Notes: generated from the sequence alone by a model not told the origin. Positions 27,735 to 36,532 are shown, counted from the stretch's first letter. The stretch: 64,000 nucleotides of DNA from Acidobacteriota bacterium (GCA_016213785.1 JACQZQ010000119.1:1-64000); one strand, 5' to 3'. A program made the numbers and translations.

Positions 27735-28211
27735 ATGTCTATAGAAAACCATAAAAATAATTCTCATTTAGCTTTATCATCATTATTAATAAAGCTATCA
27801 GCAATAAAACAAGATCCTGCTCTAGCACCTAGTGCAAGAGGAGCAAGAAAGTTATTAATAACAGAACTTTTTAATGAAAAAGAAAATCTAGCTCAAGAAG
27901 AAATTTGGCAAGCACCAAAAATTGGCGAAAAATGCTCTGTTTTACTCACAAAAGATTTTGAAATGTCGGTTTTTAACCAAACAGCTAGCCAAGATCGCCA
28001 TTATCATAAAATCGCCACTGAAATTTACCTAGTAATTGAAGGAAGTATGCTTATAGAAGTTGAGAAGAAAGATCACTTACTTTTTTTAGGAGATAGTATT
28101 GTTGTTAATCCTGGTTCAGTTCATTTAGTTAAACCTAACCAAGAAAAATTTTTATGCTATGTTTTTGCCCTTAATTGTAAAGGGATAGAAGATAAATTTG
28201 TAATAAAGTAA
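27735..28211 (+). CDS. Cupin-domain protein
   Basis: A 158-residue protein whose C-terminal half has the cupin fold. It shows DRHYHKIATEIYLVIEGSML (histidines and glutamate of cupin motif 1) and GDSIVVNPGSVHLVKP (motif 2). The N-terminal 50 residues are a short helical region without a known domain. The metal site H-x-H-x4-E appears kept. Function is unknown; single-cupin proteins include dioxygenases, isomerases and regulators. It is divergent from the isochorismatase gene and convergent with the phosphodiesterase-like gene. Confidence 0.8.
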   Translation: MSIENHKNNSHLALSSLLIKLSAIKQDPALAPSARGARKLLITELFNEKENLAQEEIWQAPKIGEKCSVLLTKDFEMSVFNQTASQDRHYHKIATEIYLVIEGSMLIEVEKKDHLLFLGDSIVVNPGSVHLVKPNQEKFLCYVFALNCKGIEDKFVIK

Positions 28212-28239
28212 AAAGATAGTAAAAAGATAATCACACTTA

Positions 28240-29007
28240 CTAGTCAATTTCATAGTTATTACCAGGTTCAGCAATAACTATTTGCTGGTGTTTTAGGGCA
28301 AGTAAATCTTCTACTATTTCTTCTAAATAAGCTGGTTTAAGGTGATAAGCAAAGGCCTGGATATTTTTCCCTATTTTTTGATATTCTGCAAATAATAGTT
28401 CTGGAGAAAGATGACCATATTTACCAGCTAAATCGCTTAATCTATTTGGATAGGAGCATTCAATAAAAGCTGCTTTTAACTGTTTTAGGTTTTTAGCCAT
28501 AGCCCATAGCTCGTCTGTAATACCAGTATCACCAGAAATAACCACTGCTGTTTCTTTATCTTTTACTATTAACCCTACTGTAGGAACAGTATGGTTTACA
28601 GGAACAGCAATTATTTCTAAACCTCCTATTTTTACTAGAGAGTTTGGAGTAATTATCTGCAACTGTAAATTAACATTATGGCTATTCTTAAAACTTGTAA
28701 AATCAGGCCAAATAATATTATTAAAAATATGTTTATGGAGAGCTTGGACAGTTTCTTCTATGGCATAAACCAAAATAGTTTGGTTTATATCAGTAAAAAT
28801 ATTGTCTAACATCAGGGGTAAACCTGCCATATGATCTAGGTGGGCATGAGTAATAAAAATATGATGGATAGATAGTTGACTTGACCGATCAAGTGCTAAA
28901 GGCAATGCACCAGCATCTACAGCCAGTTCATCATTAATTAAAAAAGACGTTAGGTATTGTTCTTGTGGGTTATTTGCTCCACCACCTGGTAACAGCTTTA
29001 CCTTCAT
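28240..29007 (-). CDS. Class II cyclic-nucleotide phosphodiesterase-like MBL-fold hydrolase
   Basis: A 255-residue metallo-beta-lactamase-fold protein with the metal motif H54-x-H56-x-D58-H59 (FITHAHLDHMAGLPLM), similar to the class II cAMP phosphodiesterases (CpdP/PDE1 type). Further metal ligands would be in VPVNHTVPTVG and the VVISGDTGI segment. The likely activity is hydrolysis of a 3',5'-cyclic nucleotide, which would tie it to second-messenger control, but RNase-Z-like hydrolases look similar. I start at the ATG just after a TTG that would add one residue. Confidence 0.75.
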   Translation of the reverse strand: MKVKLLPGGGANNPQEQYLTSFLINDELAVDAGALPLALDRSSQLSIHHIFITHAHLDHMAGLPLMLDNIFTDINQTILVYAIEETVQALHKHIFNNIIWPDFTSFKNSHNVNLQLQIITPNSLVKIGGLEIIAVPVNHTVPTVGLIVKDKETAVVISGDTGITDELWAMAKNLKQLKAAFIECSYPNRLSDLAGKYGHLSPELLFAEYQKIGKNIQAFAYHLKPAYLEEIVEDLLALKHQQIVIAEPGNNYEID

Positions 29008-29379
29008 CAATCAAACGCATAGATACCGCAAAAGTCTTAATAGTTGCAGCAATCTAAGCGTCCTCCTTTGCAAAAAATTCAATATAATGTAGCGCTTGTT
29101 TTAATAAGGTTTAATTTAATAACTAATCTGACTAATACAAAATACGTAGTACTATATAATTTTCTTTTGATAAACGCTCTCTATAGTATTCTATTTGCTT
29201 TTATGATGCAATGCTCTGACAAGTAAAAGTAAGATTTTCTTATCTTGTCTTTATAATTAAATAATTTATTTTATGACTTTACTTGGATCTTTAGTAAGAG
29301 CAAAAAATTAATTTTGCTGCTAAAATTCTTACTATAATTCTTACTATAAAGCGAAAACTCATAGGATTAAAATAAAATT
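29008..29379. other. Divergent intergenic region before the sirtuin gene
   Basis: About 370 bp of AT-rich DNA between divergent genes, without a convincing gene; a 60-codon frame at 29044-29226 has no RBS or recognisable product. A perfect tandem 12-bp repeat (AATTCTTACTAT, 29324-29347) lies about 35 bp before the sirtuin ATG, and its junction makes a TATAAT word. It may be part of the promoter. Confidence 0.5.
29324..29347 (+). repeat. Tandem 12-bp direct repeat, AATTCTTACTAT x2
   Basis: Two perfect adjacent copies (29324-29335 and 29336-29347). The junction of the two copies forms TATAAT at 29333-29338, which may serve as a -10 element for the sirtuin gene starting at 29380. No well-spaced -35 box is obvious. 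Confidence 0.6.
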
Positions 29380-30120
29380 ATGGATAATTTAGAAAAACTC
29401 TTAGAAAAGGCGGCTAATAAGTTAAAAGCAGCAAAACGAGTAGTAGTTTTAACAGGAGCAGGAGTTTCGGCTGAAAGCGGTATTCCTACTTTTCGAGATG
29501 CACAAGTAGGTCTTTGGGAAAAATACGATCCAGCAGAATTAGCTTCACCTGATGGTTTTCAAGCTAACCCAAAACTTGTTTGGGACTGGTATGAGTACCG
29601 TAGAGAAATTGTTCGTAATAATAAACCTAACCCTGCTCATTTTGCATTAGTAGAGCTAGAAAAAAAGCTCCCCTCTGTAGTCATAGTAACTCAAAATGTT
29701 GATGAATATCATAGATCAGCAGGAAACAAAAATATTTTAGAATTACATGGAAGAATAATGGAAAATCGATGTTTTAAGGAAGGTCGGTTGCTTAAGGAAA
29801 ACGAATTGAATCATAGTAGCATCCCTCCTCGTTGCCACTGTGGATCTTATGTAAGGCCAGGTGTTGTTTGGTTTGGCGAAGCGCTTCCAAGCAATACTTT
29901 ATCAGAAGCATTTACTCATGCAAGAAACTGTGATGTTTGTTTAGTAATAGGAACAGCTGGAGTAGTTCAACCAGCAGCATCTGTTCCTTATTATGCACAA
30001 CAATCAAAGGCATTTCTTATAGAAGTCAACAATTTACCATCAGCATTAACCTCTATTATGAATGTTTTTTTACAAGGAAAAGCTGGAGAAATATTGCCTA
30101 AGTTGATCAATTTAATTTAG
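29380..30120 (+). CDS. Sir2 family NAD-dependent deacylase (class III-like)
   Basis: A 246-residue sirtuin. It has the NAD-binding GAGVSAESGIPTFRD (26-40), QNVDEYHRSAGN, the catalytic histidine H123 in the LHG motif, and PGVVWFGEALP. Y71 and R74 in DWYEYRR match the acyl-pocket pair of SIRT5-like desuccinylases, so negatively charged acyl groups are likely substrates. The zinc ribbon is reduced: only C131 of the first pair and a C152-x-C154 in place of C-x2-C are seen, so zinc binding may be lost. It is convergent with the FHA gene. Confidence 0.88.
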   Translation: MDNLEKLLEKAANKLKAAKRVVVLTGAGVSAESGIPTFRDAQVGLWEKYDPAELASPDGFQANPKLVWDWYEYRREIVRNNKPNPAHFALVELEKKLPSVVIVTQNVDEYHRSAGNKNILELHGRIMENRCFKEGRLLKENELNHSSIPPRCHCGSYVRPGVVWFGEALPSNTLSEAFTHARNCDVCLVIGTAGVVQPAASVPYYAQQSKAFLIEVNNLPSALTSIMNVFLQGKAGEILPKLINLI

Positions 30121-30156
30121 GCAATATTTAAGGTTTAAGTAAGTTAGAAATAGATT

Positions 30157-31173
30157 CTATTTATTTTGGAGGCGTTTAATAGAATTTTCTAGGGCAAAGC
30201 GTTCTTCAGGGGTTAGATTATTAACTTTACCTGTATTATGAACAGGCTCTGTTAGAAACTCGGCTGGTTTTGCTGACTGGGATTGTTGCTGCATTTCATT
30301 ATTAGACACAAGTTCAAAACTTACCCAAGCAGAACCAAATCTTAAAATATCTCTATGTTCTAGCTTAACACCTTGGGTGTAATTAGAAGTAACTAAAAAT
30401 TCTTCTGCATTAAAGCCGCCTCGCTGTATTGCTGTACCATTAGCGCTTCCATGATCAAGAACATAAAAAGCGTTATTACGGTAAAATATCGTAGCATGTT
30501 GGCGAGAAACGCTATTAGAAAGAGCTTCAGGTGATTCTAGGTGAGCAAATACAAAATCATTACGCCTAATAAGTTTACCTGTTTGTTCATTAACAACACT
30601 ACGCATTCTACCAATATATATTATAGGCTTAGTAATTAAGTATTGATTTTGATAAACAACAGCATTATGAGCAGTAAGGCGTGCTAGCTGAGGGATTTGA
30701 GGAGCAGGTGAGCTAACAGATGTAATTTTTTTCTGCACCATATTAACTACTACTAATACATCTTCTGAAGCCATTTCTTGTCCAGGCCAGTCTAGAGCAA
30801 AGGCAGCACGTCTATACATTACACGGCTATTGCCTTTACTTACAGTTTGGACTTCAACTCTAATAGGGTTAAATAGGCTTAGCCCTTGGTTAGCTAGAAA
30901 AGCTTCAAAATTCCTTAAGAAATCTTCTCCATTAAAGATCATTTCTAAATCTTCAACTTTTTCTGCTTTTGTTTCAGGAATTGATATGGTGATAATATTA
31001 GGAGTGCAGGCTACACCATTATAGTCATAGCGATTTTGTTTAACTTGATCGATTATTTGATAAACTATTTCTTTTGGATCAAGATCTTCTTCAGTAACAG
31101 TCCAGCTATTTTCTCTTGATTGGAGTAAGTATTTTTCTATTTCTGCTAAGTATTTATCATTAAAATCAAGCAT
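30157..31173 (-). CDS. FHA-domain protein with DUF3662-like N-terminus
   Basis: A 338-residue soluble protein. Residues 1-150 resemble the DUF3662 region of FhaA-type proteins. The C-terminal region from about 185 is a forkhead-associated domain with IGRMRSVVN, SNSVSRQHATIF and LDHGSANGTAIQ, so the phosphothreonine-binding residues (G-R, S-x-x-H, N-G) are kept. FHA domains read Ser/Thr-kinase output; the Ser/Thr kinase at 49013-51964 is one possible source, though nothing links the two genes. It is transcribed alone on the minus strand. Confidence 0.85.
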   Translation of the reverse strand: MLDFNDKYLAEIEKYLLQSRENSWTVTEEDLDPKEIVYQIIDQVKQNRYDYNGVACTPNIITISIPETKAEKVEDLEMIFNGEDFLRNFEAFLANQGLSLFNPIRVEVQTVSKGNSRVMYRRAAFALDWPGQEMASEDVLVVVNMVQKKITSVSSPAPQIPQLARLTAHNAVVYQNQYLITKPIIYIGRMRSVVNEQTGKLIRRNDFVFAHLESPEALSNSVSRQHATIFYRNNAFYVLDHGSANGTAIQRGGFNAEEFLVTSNYTQGVKLEHRDILRFGSAWVSFELVSNNEMQQQSQSAKPAEFLTEPVHNTGKVNNLTPEERFALENSIKRLQNK

Positions 31174-31346
31174 AACGTTTTAGACACTATGATGAAAAAT
31201 AAATTTAATATTTTGTAAAATAAACACCTAAAAGGTATAAAAATTATTAACAAAGGCAAAGTAATTTTAGAAAAACAAGTTTATTTTACAGGATAAGTTT
31301 CTGAGAAGCAAAATATTTATCTAATTATTACTTTGATAAGTATTAC

Positions 31347-31730
31347 CTAATTTGGCAGATCTTCTAAATCTGCTAAAAACTGTTCTAGTTCTTTACGAAC
31401 ACAGTAATAATCTTCCAAAATACCATTAAATTTTACAATAAAAGGTATTTCTAAGGCTGCGGCTGTTTCAGCACGCTCTTCTAAGAGTTGTGCTTGAGGG
31501 CTACCTTCAGGGTATTTTTCTAGTTCCTGCATTACTTCATAGACATTTTCACCCCGTGGGTGTCTATGGTAGCAATAACTAATAAAGGCTAGGGTTAAAC
31601 CATCAATACAAAGTTTTATTTTTTCTGGGTCTTCAAATTCTATTTGTCCTAGCAGATAAGAGTCTGGTGGTACGTGTAAACGTACTGCTAATTCACTTAT
31701 TCTCTCTTGTAGTTGGTCAGATGATAACAT
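31347..31730 (-). CDS. Hypothetical protein
   Basis: A 127-residue acidic soluble protein with no signal peptide, membrane segment or known domain. It is rich in Glu and Leu, with a helical tail (DYYCVRKELEQFLADLEDLP). It starts 23 bases after the ScfR-like regulator on the same strand, so the two are probably one transcript. The ribosome binding site is weak. It could be a small regulatory partner, but nothing shows that directly. Confidence 0.6.
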   Translation of the reverse strand: MLSSDQLQERISELAVRLHVPPDSYLLGQIEFEDPEKIKLCIDGLTLAFISYCYHRHPRGENVYEVMQELEKYPEGSPQAQLLEERAETAAALEIPFIVKFNGILEDYYCVRKELEQFLADLEDLPN

Positions 31731-31753
31731 TATAAATTTGCTCTAATAAAAAA

Positions 31754-33232
31754 TTATCTTGTAAATAGTCTACGTAAAGCTTCTTCGCGTTCACGATGTT
31801 CTGCAATTTGGCTTATTATACTAGCGGCAACCACTCTTTCAGAGCATTCTTCAAATTTTAATGGGCAGCGCTCGCAACTTGTACCAACTTCAACTTTAGG
31901 AATAGCCCTGTCATCTAAGAAATTAATAGTTTTTGCTAGTTTTTCATCAAACTTCAACCCTATTGAAACACTAGAATTAGCATTTTGATTTAAGGTTAAT
32001 GGTCGAGCTAACCCAAGGCATAAAAAACTATTTTGAGGCTCGCCAATAAACTTAGAAATTTGGACACCAACAATTGGGTGAGAAGTAATCCTGCGGGCGC
32101 TACGTAATTGACGTAACAAACGAAGCCCCAGCCAGCGACGGCAATGATGCTCAGTTAAACCTAAACCTCCAGGTACTAGTAAACGAGACATATTAAATTG
32201 CTTTACTAGCCTTACATTGCCTTGTTCCTCATTGTAACGCAAGAAATGTAGTTTGAAACCAAAAAAGCGCGGAATAATTTCACTTAACCGATAAAACAGT
32301 ATTTCTGGAGTCACTCCATATTTTTCCAAAAAAGAAAGCAAAACTTTTGGTTTCCATTCTGTTAAAGAAAAAAACTGTAGTAGATCATCTTGAATAGCTT
32401 TATTTTTTATAAGTAGCGCCCCAGCAAAATAAGAAGCCTTAAAATCATTTAGGACTTGCTCAAAAGAGTCCACTCTTTCAGGTGCAGAAGTAAGCGCTCT
32501 GACCTTTAATCCTAAAAATTGATAACCTATTTCTCTAGCAAGAATAAATTTTCTTTGAGTAATGCTTAGTCTAGGATTAATAAGTAGTTTTGGGGCATCT
32601 TTTGGTATTAAAATAGATCTATAACCCGCAAGCTTAGGTTGCTCAGCTAGCGAAGTTTCATCTATATGGTAATTATAAAATTCTTGAATAATGCGGTAGA
32701 GTTGCTCATAAGAATAGCCATGACTACTAGGATCACCATAATTACTATCAAATTCTTCTACTGCTTCTTCTAAGTCTTCAAAGTAATTATGTTTACGTTC
32801 TTGATAAGCCCTAAGAGCAGATCGAAATAAATGTTCAACTCCTACTTGATAGTGATTAGCAATATCTACCATAGCTTCAACTAAAGCTGCTGCTTCTGAA
32901 GGGCTACGAGTCATAAGTTCAACTACATCTGTTAAAGAAATTCCAAAAAAATGAAAAGGAAAATCCTTTAAGACAGGAGAAGAAAGAAAAATTTCAAGTG
33001 GAGCAAGTTCTTCAGAAAGTTTTAGTGATACTAGTTCATCATAGTTACGGCCTAAAACTTCTGCCATCCGCATTATTTTTTCTGTTTTTGGGTATTTTTT
33101 ACCTCGCTCAATTTCAGTAAGATAAGAAGCAGATAAATCACATCGTGTAGCAAAGTCAGTTAAAGACATTCCTTGCCCTTCACGAAATTTTTTTAATTTC
33201 ATCCCAAAGATTACTGGAATATTCAAACTCAT
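31754..33232 (-). CDS. ScfR/RamB-like transcriptional regulator (HTH_XRE with IrrE-like domain)
   Basis: A 492-residue regulator with an N-terminal XRE helix-turn-helix (8-65, SLTDFATRCDLSASYLTEIE). A peptidase-like IrrE domain is centred on FILAREIGYQFLG (229-241); its zinc motif HExxH is altered to R233-E234-x-x-Y237, so it should not be proteolytic. The C-terminal DUF2083-type region includes a CERCPLKFEEC motif. This layout is that of short-chain fatty acyl regulators such as RamB, ScfR and MccR, which control propionate or acetate metabolism. Two upstream dyads may be its operators. No metabolic operon lies next to it. Confidence 0.85.
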   Translation of the reverse strand: MSLNIPVIFGMKLKKFREGQGMSLTDFATRCDLSASYLTEIERGKKYPKTEKIMRMAEVLGRNYDELVSLKLSEELAPLEIFLSSPVLKDFPFHFFGISLTDVVELMTRSPSEAAALVEAMVDIANHYQVGVEHLFRSALRAYQERKHNYFEDLEEAVEEFDSNYGDPSSHGYSYEQLYRIIQEFYNYHIDETSLAEQPKLAGYRSILIPKDAPKLLINPRLSITQRKFILAREIGYQFLGLKVRALTSAPERVDSFEQVLNDFKASYFAGALLIKNKAIQDDLLQFFSLTEWKPKVLLSFLEKYGVTPEILFYRLSEIIPRFFGFKLHFLRYNEEQGNVRLVKQFNMSRLLVPGGLGLTEHHCRRWLGLRLLRQLRSARRITSHPIVGVQISKFIGEPQNSFLCLGLARPLTLNQNANSSVSIGLKFDEKLAKTINFLDDRAIPKVEVGTSCERCPLKFEECSERVVAASIISQIAEHREREEALRRLFTR

Positions 33233-33350
33233 AAAAATCAGTAGAAAAGCTTAAAACTCTTTTTTTCTTACAAGCTAGCTTTTCTAAAGTAGCCAATATG
33301 TAATAGGTTTTGTTAACTTTAAAGAGTCGATACTATCATTTTGATTTTAG

Positions 33351-33360
33351 GATTGCAATC
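33351..33360. promoter_or_regulatory. Palindrome GATTGCAATC, possible ScfR operator
   Basis: A perfect 10-bp dyad, 119 bp before the regulator start codon. RamB/ScfR-type regulators bind TTTGCAAA-like sites, and the TTGCAA core matches that. Autoregulation is a reasonable guess. A single short palindrome in AT-rich DNA is weak evidence. Confidence 0.4.
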
Positions 33361-33495
33361 TATCAGCTAGTTTTTCAGCAATTACCATAATTATTGTTAG
33401 GTAAATTGTGATAGTAAAAAAGAATGTAGAAAAATGTTAGAGGTAAAAAGTAATAGATATTAAGGTTTTTAGAATAGGTTTTTAGTAGTTTATAA

Positions 33496-33509
33496 ACAAA
33501 AGCTTTTGT
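33496..33509. promoter_or_regulatory. 14-bp palindrome ACAAAAGCTTTTGT
   Basis: A perfect dyad in the intergenic region, 264 bp before the regulator start and 62 bp after the start-distal end of the methyltransferase gene. It could be an operator or an unpaired AT-rich chance match. No T-run follows, so it is not a good terminator. Confidence 0.3.
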
Positions 33510-33678
33510 TTTTTGTTAGTATTAGTAACAATTCACATTTATCATTTTAAGTATTAATCAATAAAATGTCGAATGTTTATGTAAGGAAAAGTGTTATTTA
33601 GCGATAAAATATACCTTTTGGCGAAAACATTTTTCTAAAATATTAAAATTATTTGTTGCTTAAAATTTATTATAAAAT

Positions 33679-34434
33679 TTACTGGCTTTTTATTGCAATT
33701 CCACCATAACCTATTAATAAGGATTTAGTAAAGGTAAAACTAAAATTATCTGCAACAGTTCCTGTTAAAAGCATCTGAAAAAAGGCTTTAGTAAAAAAAC
33801 AAGGTCTAATTCCTAATAGTTTATCTAGGGTTAAATTATAGTTTTTAAGTATACCATTTAGTACTTCTGGCTTAATAAAAAGTTCTAGGGTATGCAAATT
33901 TTTAGGAGTATTTTTTACAAACCACTCTACACCTTTTATTACTATTAACCAAGCAAGCAAATTACGGCTAAAAGTGCTAAAAAAAAATAGCCCATTAGGT
34001 TTAAGTACTCTAGAGACTTCTGAAATAACAACCTCAGGTTTATCAACATGTTCTAAAAAATCCATAGCACAAACTATATCAAAAGAGTTATCAGGAAAAG
34101 GGAAGTTGTAAGCATCTGCAAATAAATACTTTACTTTTTTAGTAGTGTCATATTGTTTTGCAATCTCTAGACTTTCAGTTGAAACATCAAAAGCTGTAAC
34201 ATCATACCCCTTACTACTTAAGGGGTTGCTAAAGAGACCTGCTCCACAACCAACATCTAAAATACCACTGCCCAAAGCAAAGCCCTTTTGGGCAATGGAT
34301 TCTATTGCCCAAGGAACTAAAAGCCTTCTTTCTGCTCTAAGTAATGCGACTGGATCATCTTTTGCGTGATACCAACGCTCTCCTAAGCTATGGTAAAGTT
34401 CATTATTTACTTTATTTGTTTTAGACCCTTCCAT
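33679..34434 (-). CDS. UbiG-like class I SAM-dependent methyltransferase
   Basis: A 251-residue SAM methyltransferase. The N-terminal motif (LYHSLGERWYHAKDDP...RAERRLLVP) and the GSGILDVGCGAGLFSNPLS SAM loop resemble UbiG-type O-methyltransferases, and DAYNFPFPDNSFDIVCAMDF is motif II. The C-terminal part departs from UbiG. I start at the ATG, which has GGAA upstream, and not at the in-frame TTG four codons earlier. It overlaps the end of the preceding membrane protein gene by about 28 bases, so the two are coupled. The acceptor is unknown and may be a lipid or quinone. Confidence 0.8.
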   Translation of the reverse strand: MEGSKTNKVNNELYHSLGERWYHAKDDPVALLRAERRLLVPWAIESIAQKGFALGSGILDVGCGAGLFSNPLSSKGYDVTAFDVSTESLEIAKQYDTTKKVKYLFADAYNFPFPDNSFDIVCAMDFLEHVDKPEVVISEVSRVLKPNGLFFFSTFSRNLLAWLIVIKGVEWFVKNTPKNLHTLELFIKPEVLNGILKNYNLTLDKLLGIRPCFFTKAFFQMLLTGTVADNFSFTFTKSLLIGYGGIAIKSQ

Positions 34435-34916
34435 AAAAAATTCCAATAAATAATCTGATAAAACATCATAAGAAAAGTTAAAATAAATTCACCTAAAAAG
34501 AATAATTTAAATACTTCTAATGACTCATCTTGTAACTCTTGTAAAAACAAGCTACTACTCTTAGCTGAGCTACTAGCAAGCCAATAAAGACCAACAAGAA
34601 TAAAAAGAATTGGGTGAAGTAAAAACAAAAAAGCATGTAACCACATTTCTTCTAAGACACAAAGCTTAGAATGTACAAATTCATCTTTAGTTACAAAAAT
34701 ACAAGAAAATATTGCAAGTATTATATAAATAATTATATTTTTTTCTGTTGGTGAAAAGAAAAATATTACACTATAACAAGCTAACACTGTTAAAGTATCA
34801 GCAGGATGGCCTAGCCTTTCCCAAAGCCCTAAACCGCGTTTATGGTGGAAATAGACCTCATCAACAATAGCTAAAATAGCATGAAAAAGAAAAACCACTA
34901 TAGCAATATACCACAT
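34407..34916 (-). CDS. Hypothetical membrane protein with conserved-looking His/Asp/Glu residues
   Basis: A 169-residue protein with about five hydrophobic segments: near 2-16, 41-55, 60-75, 92-113 and 135-160. Charged residues lie at membrane edges in DEVYFHHKRGLGLWERLGHP (19-38) and in a TKDEFVHSK segment followed by EEMWLHAFLFLLHP. This pattern of D/E and H within membrane segments is what one sees in membrane metalloenzymes, but I know no family with this exact arrangement. It overlaps the UbiG-like methyltransferase gene, so the two may modify the same lipid-soluble substrate. Confidence 0.65.
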   Translation of the reverse strand: MWYIAIVVFLFHAILAIVDEVYFHHKRGLGLWERLGHPADTLTVLACYSVIFFFSPTEKNIIIYIILAIFSCIFVTKDEFVHSKLCVLEEMWLHAFLFLLHPILFILVGLYWLASSSAKSSSLFLQELQDESLEVFKLFFLGEFILTFLMMFYQIIYWNFLWKGLKQIK

Positions 34917-34945
34917 GTTTATCTACCTAGATTAAGCTAGCAAAA

Positions 34946-35461
34946 TCACTTAAAAGCTTCACTAATAACTTCATCTAGCGGTCGAAATTGAGATTTTGAA
35001 CTAACCATTTGACCCGTTTCTATAAGTATTTTATGGTCTTCAAAAACTTGTTTAACTATTTTGTAATTATTCATACTAGGCCAAATTTTAATTGGAGGGT
35101 TAGAATTTTTTATATCAGCAATAACATAATGTTTTTCTAGTGCAATAGGAAAGGGTCTGCCAAAAGTCATATCTTTCCAGCTAATAAAGGATTTTTGGAA
35201 AAGGAATTTATTTTCAAATCTTGCACCCTCTTGGTTTATTGTTAATTTGCCTAGCATCATTAAGCCAGTTACCCCTAAAGCGATCAGGGTAGAATGCATA
35301 ATCAGTTTTGCAGTTAATAAAAAAGTTACATCAGGGCAAATAAAGTGAAAAATAAATATCATTGGCCCACAAAAAACTACCCATTGGAATATCATTTTTG
35401 TTAACCAAGAATATAGAGCTGTCTTTAATGAAGGGGTTGCTTTAATAGTCTGATTTGTCAT
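34946..35461 (-). CDS. Hypothetical membrane protein with a PH-like C-terminal region
   Basis: A 171-residue protein with two hydrophobic helices (about 22-46 and 50-70), then a beta-rich region (ITLNQEGARFENKFLFQKS-like, WKDMTFGRPFPIALE) that resembles a membrane-anchored PH-like domain. It is transcribed 29 bases before the 34407-34916 gene and is likely the first gene of that operon. No function can be read from it. Confidence 0.6.
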   Translation of the reverse strand: MTNQTIKATPSLKTALYSWLTKMIFQWVVFCGPMIFIFHFICPDVTFLLTAKLIMHSTLIALGVTGLMMLGKLTINQEGARFENKFLFQKSFISWKDMTFGRPFPIALEKHYVIADIKNSNPPIKIWPSMNNYKIVKQVFEDHKILIETGQMVSSKSQFRPLDEVISEAFK

Positions 35462-35712
35462 AATCTTAACTATGATCCTTAAAAATTATTAAGTTTTATA
35501 GGTATAATTTTTATTGTAACAAATAAAAACAAAAATAAAACCTTATATTCTTTAAGTATATAAACAATAGATTTGCGTTTATTGCTAAGCTACTATTAGA
35601 TTTTCTTAATCAATCTGTAAAAAATGCTTTACTATCTAGATATATTAATTAGTTTAGCTTAATCAATGTTAATAGGTTAACAACAAATAGTCTAACAAAA
35701 AGGAGAAAATTT

Positions 35713-36435
35713 ATGCGATATGAAATGTTACATCCTGGTTCATCCTCTTTACTAAAGGTCTATTTAGATTATGGAGAAACAATAAAAGCTGAATCTGGTG
35801 CAATGGTTGCAATGAGTCCAACCCTAGATGTAGGTGGTCAAGCTGAAGGTGGTATTCTAAAGGGTTTAGGTCGTATGTTAGCAGGTGAAAAATTCTTTTT
35901 CCAAACTATTACTGCTAGTCGTGGGGCAGGTGAAGTACTACTTGCACCTGCAACACCAGGAGAAATCTACCCTATCGAGCTAAACGGTTCTTATAACTAT
36001 ACACTACAAAAAGATGGTTTTTTTGTAGGTACAAGTGGTATAGAAATTTCTACTCAAATGCAAAACTTAACTAAAGGGCTATTTTCGGGTGAAGGCTTTT
36101 TTGTAGTAAAAGCCAGTGGAACAGGACTACTTTTTGTTAGCTCTTTTGGGGCAATTCATGCAATAGATATTCCTCCAGGTGGTGAATATGTTATAGATAA
36201 CTCACATTTAGTTGCTTGGCCTGAAACAACACAATATAAAATAGAAAAAGCCTCTTCAGGGTGGTTTTCATCTATTAAATCTGGTGAAGTTTTGATTTGC
36301 CGCTTTTATGGGCCAGGTCGAGTATTAATTCAAACCCGCAATCCACAAGCTTTTGGACAATGGATTAGAGGGTTTGTTTCTCCTGGATCTAGTGGTGGTG
36401 GAACAATTTCTACTATAACTTCTCTAATTGACTAG
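35713..36435 (+). CDS. AIM24 family protein (TIGR00266-type)
   Basis: A 240-residue beta-rich protein of the AIM24/TIGR00266 family, related to tryptophan-RNA-binding-like folds. It has ESGAMVAMSPTLDV, an LGRMLAGEKFFFQTI segment, and AFGQWIRGFVSP near the end. AGGAG lies seven bases before the ATG. The role of these proteins in bacteria is not known; the mitochondrial relative affects cristae structure. The gene stands alone and ends in a 16-bp hairpin. Confidence 0.88.
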   Translation: MRYEMLHPGSSSLLKVYLDYGETIKAESGAMVAMSPTLDVGGQAEGGILKGLGRMLAGEKFFFQTITASRGAGEVLLAPATPGEIYPIELNGSYNYTLQKDGFFVGTSGIEISTQMQNLTKGLFSGEGFFVVKASGTGLLFVSSFGAIHAIDIPPGGEYVIDNSHLVAWPETTQYKIEKASSGWFSSIKSGEVLICRFYGPGRVLIQTRNPQAFGQWIRGFVSPGSSGGGTISTITSLID

Positions 36436-36451
36436 TTTTTCTCTTAAAAGA

Positions 36452-36487
36452 GTTTAAGCCAGTAAATCAAAATTTACTGGCTTAAAC
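36452..36487 (+). terminator. Intrinsic terminator of the AIM24-family gene
   Basis: A 16-bp perfect stem, GTTTAAGCCAGTAAAT (36452-36467) with ATTTACTGGCTTAAAC, around the loop CAAA. It starts 16 bases after the stop codon. The tail is only partly T-rich, so it may also serve the convergent pilin-like gene. Confidence 0.8.
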
Positions 36488-36532
36488 CTAAAATAAAAAC
36501 TTACATAAAATATACTTTAGAAAATAGCTTTG

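Larger units (their letters stand above)
33233..33678. other. Intergenic region upstream of the ScfR-like regulator
   Basis: A 446-bp AT-rich gap with no plausible gene. It must carry the regulator promoter and the end of the 33679-34434 transcript. Visible dyads are GATTGCAATC (33351-33360), ACAAAAGCTTTTGT (33496-33509) and a GTTAAC core near 33312. I see nothing else. Confidence 0.55.

Noticed and set aside
29044-29226. A 60-codon plus-strand frame in the gap before the sirtuin gene
   Set aside because: No ribosome binding site, unusual amino acid composition typical of translated AT-rich spacer, and no recognisable product.
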